This document shows positions 1-10,206 of a stretch of DNA of 64,000 nt, piece after piece. The first letter of the stretch is position 1. Each line of letters starts with the position of its first letter. The notes under the pieces were generated by a model, which did not search any database, was not told the DNA's origin, and saw only the letters and a program-made list of their open reading frames with translations. The stretch covers positions 142,535,922-142,599,921 of the forward strand of contig NC_133538.1 in NCBI RefSeq assembly GCF_048544455.1. Reading direction: 5' to 3'. Made by a program: the position numbers and the translations under genes. This stretch comes from Silene latifolia. Taxonomy: Eukaryota > Streptophyta > Magnoliopsida > Caryophyllales > Caryophyllaceae.

Positions 1-1941
1 TTCATTTTGTAGTGACACTCACCTCACTACGACCTATAAGAACATGCCTGCAATCTAATATGAAAATAATCTCTACAACCATACATATGCATTCCAACCA
101 AACAAATGACCATGACACATGCCGAGGTAAATATGGATATGTGAGGCTATGGGCAGGAAGGGCTAAGATAAATTTGGATAAAAACAGAGTTAAAAGCCAA
201 GCTAATAATTAAGGGAACCAAATTATAACAACATCCAACTTCTTGCTCAAGATCAATCGAAACGGTGCTAATGATTAGCACAAATCTCACAATCTCCATA
301 ATTAATCAACTCCCCATAAAATACAAATATAACATGGGAGCAAAAATCATCAACCCATTATCTTTCACTTTACCGCATATGATTTTTTTCCTTCTCGAAT
401 TTTTCACGGGGTTCAGTCGATCAACCATTGTTTCCAGTCGATCGACTGCCCTTCTACAGTACAGCACGAATTTCTTTTTTCCTTTTTTTTTCTTTTTCTT
501 TCTTTTTATTCTTTCTTTCCCTTCAATCATTTCACCAAGTCCTCAAAAAGAGCAATAGCTACAAAAAAACGAAATAACAATCCCAAGAACATAAACTACT
601 AGCTTGACGAGGGCAGGCTAAATGTAGGATGTAGTAACGGGACAAAAAGGATATTTTTGGCAGTGTGAAGCTTATGGACAAAATGAATAAAAGGGGTGAC
701 CTGTTCCATATGTGTCAACAAACCACAAACCCGAATGCATACAGGTATTAAGCAGATCAAGTTCATATTTATGCAAATTGATGTACCATGTCTTACAAGG
801 AGTAACTACTCACAATCCTAGATAAACTGGCCATGAATGACGCCAGTTATAAGCTCTAAACCTCATAATTATAAGTAGTTTGCCATAAATCTGAGTCAAG
901 TCTCAGGATTCAGCAAGATATTTAACGAAAACTCGTAGACTATGCATATATGATTCTACTAATAACATGTCAATTTAGCACGGCTTAGGCATAAACAGAT
1001 TGAAAATGCAATGTCATCATTAAAATACTACCGTTCCGACTCAACCAATATGCTAAAATAAACGTGCAATTTTTTTTGAAATTTTTCAATTTTTTTGAAT
1101 TTTCTGTATATATATAGGAAAATAAACAACGAATGCAAACTGAAATGCAATAAACGTGAAACAGAATTGCAATAAAACATGTGAATGCAACGCAAAACCC
1201 TTCCCCAAACCAAATCACACAATGTCCCCATTGTGCAAAATCATGTAATGAAATAAAAGGGAAACGGGAATTTGCGTTAAATAATAACTAAATAAGACAT
1301 GAAGTTTAAACTCGAAAACTCACAAGACTTTAAGCGCAGTAAAAGGAAACCTCCCCAAACCAGCGTGAGCTAGGAGGTTTCAGTAGCCAGCAGTGCTACC
1401 ATAGGTACCTGAAAGGACACAAAAGTACCGCGCATAATTCCGAAAAAACAATTTATGAAACGTAAAATTATGTGCAAAATAAGGAAACGGAAGAAAACAG
1501 AAATGAATCGGAGAATAAAGTGGAGAAAAGACTCCCTCAACTCCACAAATCGACCAAACACAGTAGGGGAATGATCGAAAACAGGTACAGCAGCGAACAT
1601 GGTCGATCGACCATAGCTTTCAGTCGATCGACTAGGATGACATGAATAGAAGCTCCTGTAGCTGTAGCAGTCAGTCGATCGACCACTCAGGCTAGTCGAT
1701 CGACTGAGAAACCTGCTGTAAGTTTCTGATTTCGTCTAATTAGCTCAATAAATTGAGCTAATATGGTCTATGAACCTGCAAATGCACATAATAACGCGCC
1801 CAAAATTGCGCAAAACCCAAAGTAACAGTCTAAAGTCCTTAAAAGTCTTAAGCAAACTTATTAAAGCGAAGTCTCGCGCAAACCAAAATAATAAAAAGTT
1901 CAACAAAAGCAATGAAACGTCTTTAGAAAAGTCTTAATCAA
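1..1941 (-). other. 3' non-coding part of Athila/Tat-like element
   Basis: This stretch lies downstream of the gag-protease frame on the minus strand. I find no reverse transcriptase, RNase H or integrase motif in it on either strand. The short frames (for example 265-558) are low-complexity and not convincing genes. It carries three pairs of a GTCGATCGAC palindrome (415/436, 1601/1622, 1673/1694). The far LTR, expected to end in TTAGGACACGCATCA as the 5' LTR does, is not seen and probably lies left of the window. Confidence 0.6.
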
Positions 1942-4900
1942 CTAATAGTTGATCAAGAATGGCCACGGAATGGCCAACTTGCTCGGCTTCTGGCTACAAG
2001 AAGTAGCCTCTACAGTGCTCATCTCCTCAGCTGCACTCTTATCAATTCCAATATCCGCAGAACTCAACGGATCAGCATCTCCAACATCTTCCCAATCAAT
2101 AACCTTGCCTGGCTCATCAAAATCCAAATCGGAATCCGTCACCTTGACTGGCTCCTCATCAGGCTCCTCATCAGTGTCATAGCTAAGACATTCTAACCCG
2201 CCTCTTTGAACGATTGGCTCCTTCACAGCTGGAGCAACATGCGGCTCTTCCTTCCCCAAACCATTTCCTGCAATATCTAAAACAGAAGAATCTTCCTCCA
2301 ATTTGCTCCCACACTGGGGCGGAGGTGTTATGGCAGTAATAGGCATAGGGGCAGGCATGTCAGAAATCACAAAATAAGATTTCTTCTCAGAAATCGTATT
2401 ACAAGTGACTGGCCACATAGGATCTTTCTTCTTAGCGGTCTGGGCAAAAATAAGAGACTGTTTCCCTACTTTAAAGGTCAATGTCCCTGAGCCAGCATCT
2501 ATAAATGCACCAGCAGTGTACAGAAATGGTCTACCCAAAATGATAGGAATATGAGCATCCTCGGGTATATCTAGTACAACGAAGTCAACTGGGAAAAAGA
2601 ACCTTCCTATTTGCACAGGAATATCCTCTATGACTCCTATAGGCTGGACCGCAGAATGATCAGCCATCTGTATTGTCATGTTACTGACTGCAAACCTAGT
2701 CAATTTCAATTTCTTAGCAAGACTCAAAGGCATAACACTAATACTGGCCCCTAGGTCACACAAGGCCTTCTCAATAGAAAAGGTGCCAATATTACATGGG
2801 ACTGAAAAACTACCTGGGTCTGCTAGCTTATGAGGTGTAGTATGAGTCAAATAGGAACATGACTCCTCAGTTAGCGCGACAGATTGTACAGTATCAAGTG
2901 ACTTCTTTTTAGACAAAAGTTGCTTCATAAATTTCGTGTAAGCAGGCACTTGATTAATTAATTCAAGGAAAGGAACTTGCACATTTAAACTACGAATAAC
3001 ATTTTCAAACTTGTTAAACGATACATGTTCCTTTGTCGGCACCAATCTCTCTAGATAAGGGGCTGTAAGAAGCAACTTAGCCCTCTCCTCTAGGTCTCTC
3101 ATACCGGCATCAGTGGACTTAGGCTGAAAATCCACTACCTTGTCCTTGTTGTAGCTCGAACCTTCTTCAGACCGTCTCAAGAAAGAACCATTAATCGTCA
3201 TTGGGTCATACTTTGGAACCAGAACAGACCCATCAGCATTTGGATCTTGCCTTAATAATTTCGGAGTCGTCGTACCCCGAAATAAGTGGTCCCTCATGTT
3301 ATCTGGCATTGGAGGACGAAAAGGTTCACGATCAGCAGCATCCTCAGTCGATCGACCATGTTGGTCAGTCGATCGACTGACCTTCTCGAAACCGAGAAGT
3401 TGTCTTGTTTGCTGGATCGGTCGATCGGCCAAGGGTATGTCGATTGATCGGCGATATACTGTGATCGTCTTTTTCTTGCTACTATTCATCACGGACTTTT
3501 TCCTGCTTGTTCCCGCCTCATCTTTTTCAGTGACATCTTCGACCATAGCGGGGCCATCAAGGGTAGACCCACTCCTCAAAGTGATTGCATTTAGGGTCTT
3601 TTTTTGATCCGGCTGCGACGGTAATTGCCCCGGATCTCTAGTCGCACTCTTGCTTGTCAGTTGGGCAATTTGACTCTCCAACATTTTTGTAGAAGTCTCT
3701 CTAGCTTGAGACTCCTTTTGCAGCAAACCCGACAAGTTCTGAACCATGTTTTTCAACTCAGAAATGTCAGAACTTTGAAATTGTTGCTGCTGAGGCACAT
3801 AGGGAGGCTTTTGAAACTGTTGTTGCTTATGAGGGGACACATAGCTTTGCTGCTGCTGCTGTGGACTGGAATTAAGGACATTCTGGTTAGTCCACCTCAA
3901 ATTGGGGTGGACATTGGAGGGATCGGGATAAGTACCAGTCTGCCTATAATGTTGAAAGGCAACACATGTTTCATTCAAACTAGGACAGAACTCCGAAACA
4001 TGTCCCTCTGCTCCTTATCTTTTGCATGTAAAGGGACCGTCTGAAACTGCATTAACTTTATAAATCCCTCCTTTTTGGGATCCCCCAAAATCTATTTTGT
4101 CGAATCTCGCAGTAAGGGCTTCTATTTCAGCTACAGCAGGAGATTCAGCCGATCTTCTCTGATTTCCTCTAGAATTCCCATGCTCAGCTTTATGGATGGC
4201 TATGTCATCAATGATTTTCCACCCCTTTGTCTCGCCACTATTTTCTTGAAATCTCCCATTAGCTGCAGCATCTAGAACAGCTATTTGATTGTCATAAAGA
4301 CCATTGTAGAATTGGTTGCACAGAAACCATTTCTCAAACCCATGGTGCGGAATGTTTCGCACTAGTCTCTTAAAACGGACCCATGCCTCATGAAAATCTT
4401 CATCAGGACCCTGTTTAAAGCTCGTGATCTGAGCCCTAATCGCATTGGTCTTCGAGGAAGAGAAATATTTCTTGTAAAATGCTAGGGCCAGCGAATTCCA
4501 ATCAATAATCCCGTTAGCAGCTCGATCCAAATCTCGGTACCATTCCCTTGCAGCATCACGAAGCGAGAATATGAACATCGTCTCCTTCACCTGGTCCTGA
4601 GTCACACCTGCTGGTGGGGGTATGGAACAGTAGTAGTCAATAAATGTCTCCATATGTTTAGCTGCATCTTCATTTGCAGCTCCCCCGAATTGGTTTCTCT
4701 CAACCAAGTTCATATAAGACCGTTTTGGCTCGAATTTCCTTTCCGTCCCGGCTGGCAATGCGAATCCCTTATAGAGATTCTCATCTTTTGGCTCGGAGTG
4801 ACTGGCTATACTTGCTTCTTCAGCCATATCTGGAGATATAACGGTCTCAGTTGAGGAAGTAGAAACAGGAGATGAAGGTGGATCCTCCTCAAATAGCTCG

Positions 4901-5034
4901 TTCTCGTAGTAACTGGACAGCGTACTCAGCTCTTCCTCTGTCGGCAATACTCAAGATGATCGTCTCAACTCGCGCAAAGTCCTTTCGATCTCAGGATCTA
5001 ACGGTCTCAATTCACCAGCCTGTGATCTGCGCAT
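1942..5034 (-). pseudogene. gag-protease frame of Athila/Tat-like retroelement
   Basis: One minus-strand frame runs from an ATG at 5034 to a stop at 1942, about 1,030 codons, interrupted by in-frame stops at 4951-4953 (TGA) and 4015-4017 (TAA). It begins MRRSQAGELRPLDPEIER, the usual opening of such gag proteins. A retrotransposon gag domain follows (roughly 4650-4250; motifs FSLRDAAREWYRDL and FKRLVRNIPHHG). Next is a CCHC knuckle whose second cysteine position is the TAA. A glutamine-rich linker leads to an aspartic protease with DLGAS as active site and ILGRPFLYTAGAFID. The C-terminus is acidic and ends without any RT. Such a protein would build the particle and cleave it, with pol supplied from elsewhere. 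It could be a deletion derivative or a non-autonomous family. Residues around 3346-3450 are encoded by palindromic repeats. Confidence 0.85.
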
Positions 5035-5139
5035 AAGAGGAAACTACAAGTAGAATATGAGAAAAGTTTAAGGAACAGATGTCCCTTAAACTAAGAAAAA
5101 GACTAAAATAAAAAACAAATAAAAATTAAACAATTGCCT

Positions 5140-5156
5140 CCCCGGCAACGGCGCCA
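5140..5156 (-). promoter_or_regulatory. Primer binding site, tRNA-Asp
   Basis: On the minus strand the 17 bases TGGCGCCGTTGCCGGGG are the exact complement of the 3' end of plant tRNA-Asp(GUC). They sit 5 bp inside the LTR end, where minus-strand DNA synthesis starts. This primer is typical of Athila/Tat-type elements and fixes the element's orientation. Confidence 0.92.
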
Positions 5157-5161
5157 AAATT

Positions 5162-6686
5162 TGATACCGTCGTAGAGTACCAAAGATAAATTTATAATCC
5201 AAACTACTACTATAGATAGCGGCAGTCAGGGTCGAACGACAAGGAGGCGATTCAATTAATAGTTGTCTAATTTTAGTCTAAAGTAACAAATGTGTGGGGG
5301 TTTGTTTTGAATAGTTCTATAACTAAAGGCAATCAAATTAAACCTAAACTTAGGCAAATAAATGAATGATAAAAGAACTAGATGAAATCAAATTTTAAAA
5401 GGATGCTAAGATGGTCGGTTCACTGTAATTTCGGCGGCGGTATCCTAGGTAAGTCTGAGTCAATCACGTGAGACGGGAAAATAAGAAGTCCTCTCGGTCC
5501 ATTCTTAACAGGTAGCATCTTTCGATCTAGCTACGGGTCCCTAATATCACTAATACTAACTCTCGTCCTGAAAAGTGATTTAAAAGTCTAAATTAACTTA
5601 TCTCTCGATCTTATTAATTTAGTCGTCTTAATTAAGTAGTCTATCTTCCTCCCCTATCTTTCGATCTTATCGGGTCGGTCAATTCCTAAGCATTCAACTA
5701 GTCGCGTGCACTCGATTCGTCAAATATAGCAATTAATTTAATTAAAACGAAGTTAATCTCACGGGAGCCAGTCGATCGACCAGGTAGGCCAGTCGATCGA
5801 CCATGGTGTGATTTCAGGTCTACCAATTTACACTGCCTACACTACAGATTCCCTACATCTTAGCACGAACGATTTAGCTACTCATGATTATGATAAAAAC
5901 AACAATAAAATTAACGAACAAAGCTACTGAATTCATGATAGAAATAACTAAATATTTAACTAACATAAAACGATAACTCGGCTTTGGGATCCTATCTAGC
6001 AATTCTGAACTACGGAAGAATTAAAGCAATGAAATTAAATAATAGAACAGAAGAATACCGTAAGAAGAATTGCAGAGGAAAGAACCAAAACTTAATGCGA
6101 AAGGTAAATTTTATTGACGAAAACTAAACTAAACTAATGAATATTGAATTGTATGTTAAGAACTCAATGATAAAACTGGATGATAGATGCTGAGGAGGAG
6201 TTACGTTATATAGAAACTATCACGTAACCTAATCCTCATAACCTAATTACAATGGGCTTCTAACTTCTCGTCTTTTAATTCCCGTCAGATTAACGGTTTG
6301 GTCGATAGACCACTGGAACCGGTCGATCGACTGAAATGTACTGAACAGTAGCTTCTGTAAGTCGTGCTCTGGTCGATCGACTGAAAACACCAGTCTATCG
6401 ACTGCTTCATCAGGTAGTTGCTCCAAAAGCTTCGTAAATTCGTCTCTCGAGCCTCGATACGCGCACCAAGTTTGCTTCCCGAGTCTTTACTCCATGTCAA
6501 ATGCAATGCTAAGTACTCGGGGGCGGATTCGGCTTGATTTACGCTGAATTCTTCACATTTCTGCAATATTACACAAAAAACACAAAAGTAGACGGAAATA
6601 GGGAAAATAGTAGCTTAAACTACACAAATGAGCTCTGAAATGCGTGTAAAATAGGGTGTAAAACAACATATTTAGGACACGCATCA
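5162..6686 (-). repeat. 5' LTR of Athila/Tat-like element
   Basis: The 1,525 bp block begins TGATACCGTCG and ends CACGCATCA in plus orientation, so it has TG...CA termini. The primer site lies 5 bp beyond its left edge. The right edge is confirmed because sequence starting at 6687 matches sequence starting near 8112, inside the Copia repeat it was inserted into. It holds three palindrome pairs (5770/5791, 6300/6321, 6371/6392). The second LTR is outside the window, so no target duplication could be checked. Confidence 0.85.
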
Positions 6687-7735
6687 TTTACAACTTTACA
6701 TTTGATAAGTGGGATATTTATTCAACCTAAAATATTTTCTCATGACATGTAATTCGTTTTAGCTATTTATGTTAAAATAGTCACTGTTTATGCCATTTTT
6801 ACACTAAAAATTCATAAATCATGCAAAATGAAATCATTTCATCTCAAAATTTACATACAGTGTGTAAATCATGCATGTGACAACATATTAAAGTTTCATA
6901 GCCTGATTCACAGTTTAACTATTTTTAACCATTTTACCTCTTTTAATCCATTTTTATCTCATAAAAATCATAAATCATGCAATATTAATCACACTAACAG
7001 GATATTTTACACACAATTTGTAAAATATGTATGTGAGATCATATAAAATTTTCAAGGTCAGAAACTAAGTTTAACATATTTTAGTCATTTAACCTCCATT
7101 TATGCCGTTTTTATCTCATAAAAATCATAAATCATGAAATATTAATCACATTAATATAAATTTTACATACAATACATAAAATATTTATGTGAGGTCATAC
7201 TAAAAAATCACGGCAATTAGTGAAGGTTAACTTATTTTAGTGAATAAAAGTTCATTTTACTCATAAAAATGTAATTATTTCACTAAAAATCATTAAAATG
7301 AGCAATAAATTACCATAAACCATAAAAATGACCTAAAAATATTTTAGGACCAGAATATATAACATGCATCATGATTTTGTGACTTACTCTTATAAATTAC
7401 AAATTTTTAGTTTTAATTAAGTTACATTTAACTAGGAAAAACCAACCCGATTATGCATGCAACATCTTATGATCTGATACCACTTGTTAGGTTTCTTTAT
7501 CCATTATTAGACTCTTCTAATAGTGAACTAATTAACTTCTTAATTTATGTTCTTTAGATCTAGTGCATGCATAACAAAATAAGAGATTAATAAAGAAATT
7601 AAAAACAATATCCCTTACATTGTATTATTGCTCGAAATAGGGCACAAATAAGGTCACCTTCCTTATTTGTTCTTGAGCTAAAATATAATGGATGATCCTC
7701 AAAAATCTCAATGTAGAGATCCTCCTTGATTGCAT
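6687..7735 (-). repeat. Copia leader and LTR fragment, tandem copy 1
   Basis: This block is a near copy of the sequence about 1,427 bp to its right (8112-9160). It contains a decayed primer-site region (GATCTGATACCA near 7471-7482), then TGTTAGGTTTCTTTATCC at 7485, the LTR start in plus orientation, and about 250 bp of LTR. At 7735 it stops matching the LTR and joins leader sequence. Its left side is cut by the Athila-like insertion. No coding region is seen; the short frames at 6828 and 8254 are copies of each other in AT-rich leader. Confidence 0.75.
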
Positions 7736-8911
7736 GGAAATGCGTGATAATAACTTCTTAAAATCACAAATTAACACTTAAATAACATTTTAGTTCAAGT
7801 TAATTATCCTAACACTCTTAGGACTCAAAAATTAGTCATCACTCAATTTTTGACAATAAGTCAACTTGATTTAATTTTATGCTCATTTTTTACCTTAAAA
7901 TCATAACATTTATGAAATAAATCCAAATTAAATTACAATAATTTCAAATTTTGAATTTTAATTTTTTTAACATTCTGGAATAATTTCATGACACTCATAA
8001 TGTCAAAAATCATGGTTAAAATTTTCGAATTAATTTTGAGAAAATATAGTTGTAATTTATCGGTTTTATCTCATAAAATATCTAAAGTATCTAAAAATTA
8101 ATCCAATCAATTTTATAACTTTAGATTTGATAATTGGGATATTTATTCAACCTAAAATAATTTTCTCATGCCATGTAATTCGTTTTAGCTATTTATGCTA
8201 AAATAGTCACTATTTATGCCATTTTTACACTAAAAATTCATAAATCATGCAAAATGAAATCATTTCATCTAAAAATTTACATACAATGTTTAAATCATGC
8301 ATTTGACAACATATTAAATTTTCATAGCCTGGTTTGCAGTTTAACTATTTGTAACCATTTTACCTCTTTTAATCCATTTTTATCTCATAAAAATCATAAA
8401 TCATGCAATATTAATCACATTAACACGAGATTTTACACACAATTTTTAAAATATGTATGTGAGGTCATATAAAAGTTTCAAGGTCAGAAACTAAGTTTAA
8501 CCTATTTTAGTCATTTAACCTCCATTTATGCCATTTTTATCTCATAAAAATCATAAATCATGAAATATTAATCACATTAATATAAAATATTACATAAAAT
8601 ACATAAAATATTCATGTGAGGTCATACTAAAAAATCACGGCCAGTAGTGAAGGTTAACTTAGTTTAGTGAATAAAAGTTCATTTTACTCATAAAAATGTA
8701 ATTATTTCACTAAAAATCATTAAAATGATCAATAAATTACCATAAATCATATAAATGACCTAAAAATATTTTAGGACCAGAATATATAACATGCATCATG
8801 ATTTCGTGATTTACTCTTATAAATCATAAATTTTTAGTTTTAATTAAGTTACATTTAACTCGGAAAAAACAAACCGATTATGCATGCAATATCCTATGCT
8901 CTGATACCACT
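7736..8911 (-). other. Copia 5' leader region, start of tandem copy 2
   Basis: AT-rich sequence between the Copia primer site and where gag would start, on the minus strand. From about 8112 it matches 6687-7484. The join at 7735/7736 puts leader directly after partial LTR, as expected for a tandem duplication of about 1,427 bp whose second unit runs 7736-9160. I see no gene in it. Confidence 0.65.
8898..8909 (-). promoter_or_regulatory. Primer binding site, initiator tRNA-Met
   Basis: GCTCTGATACCA on plus is TGGTATCAGAGC on minus, complementary to the 3' end of plant initiator tRNA-Met. It sits 2 bp from the LTR edge at 8912 and shows that the Copia element runs leftwards. Confidence 0.85.
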
Positions 8912-10204
8912 TGTTAGGTTTCTTTATCCATTATTAGATTCTTCTAATAGTGAACTAATTAACTTCTTAATTTGTGTTCTTTAGATCTAGTGCATGCATA
9001 ACAAAATAAGAGATTAATAAGGAAAAACAATATCCCTTACATTGTATTATGGCTCAAAATAGAGCACAAATAAGGTCACCTTCCTTATTTGTTCTTGAGC
9101 TAAAATATAATGGATGATCCTCTAAAATCCCAATGTAGAGATCCTCCTTTGATTGCACCCAAGACTAATCCCTTAAACTAGTATATTAATTAACTAGATT
9201 AATATAGTAGTGCCCTTAAAATTAATTCTAATATTATCACTATTACTACACTAATAATCTTAGATTTTTAAGATATTAGATGAACAACTTCATGCTTCTA
9301 AAAACTGTTTTTAGAGAGTTTGAAAGAAACATAGAGTATTTTTGCATGTGAAGTGAATGGTTGAAAATAAGAGAACAAAAATCTCTTAAAGAGGAGGAGG
9401 GGAAACCGGTTGGGTCAAGGGAGTAGTGCTAAAAATTAGCATCTCACTTTTTCTTTTTCTCTTCTCAACATAATAGGTATGTAAGAAATAGCTAGTGTAG
9501 GCTTGATTAATATATTCTTATCACATAAAATAATATAATCACAACCCACTACTACTCCCTCCAATTCGGTTCATTCACATAAAATGGACTACCATTTTAT
9601 TTTGTCAATTTATCATTTGTCACACAATATGTCACATGTAGTATGTTACATGTTATTAATTAATTTAATGCATATTTATCAAATAAATATCATTTTACAA
9701 ATTAATTAAATTACATATAACAAATTGACTAGTGATACTTGATCACATAAATAAAATGGGTCATATAATTATAATTCACAACATATTGTAATTATAATTA
9801 ACCATTCATTCTTATCTCAATTGTTTCACAAACAATAATCAATTTTAGTAATAAAGTATTTCAATTACTAAAATAAATCTTATTTAATCCCATTACAATA
9901 AGATATAAAATATTCTCTCTCACAATTGAATTGTTCAATTTTAAAGAATTGATTAACTTGTATCGTCATACAATTAATCAATTTGTTTATTAAGGGAATT
10001 GTCCTTTAGGTGTGACCTTAAGGGTTCAACTGATCACCACCGTCAAATGACAGTAATGTCAAACTCTAGTTAGCCAATCATTACCGATTAATGATGATCA
10101 GTTGACTATATAAATGAATCATCCCTTACGTGTTCTTAACATGAGATTTAATTTTGATATTAAATCATGTGATCGCACTATTGTTGAGGACACATATTCC
10201 AACA
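8912..10204 (-). repeat. 5' LTR of a Copia-type element
   Basis: The 1,293 bp block has termini TGTTAGGTTTC and CATATTCCAACA in plus orientation. On minus it starts TGTTGGAATATGTGTCC, typical of plant Copia LTRs. It was inserted into the chromovirus pol gene: sequence at 10207 begins in the middle of the conserved protease-RT linker. Near 9551 there is a lone CTCCCTCC MITE-like terminus with no partner. The Copia coding region is not in the window. Confidence 0.8.
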
Positions 10205-10206
10205 AT

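Noticed and set aside
265-558. Plus-strand frame of 97 codons
   Set aside because: Low-complexity F/S-rich translation of a pyrimidine tract in the non-coding part of a retroelement.
5140-5156. Primer-site matches as tRNA genes
   Set aside because: Only the 3' end of the tRNA is matched; no cloverleaf and the place next to an LTR explains it.
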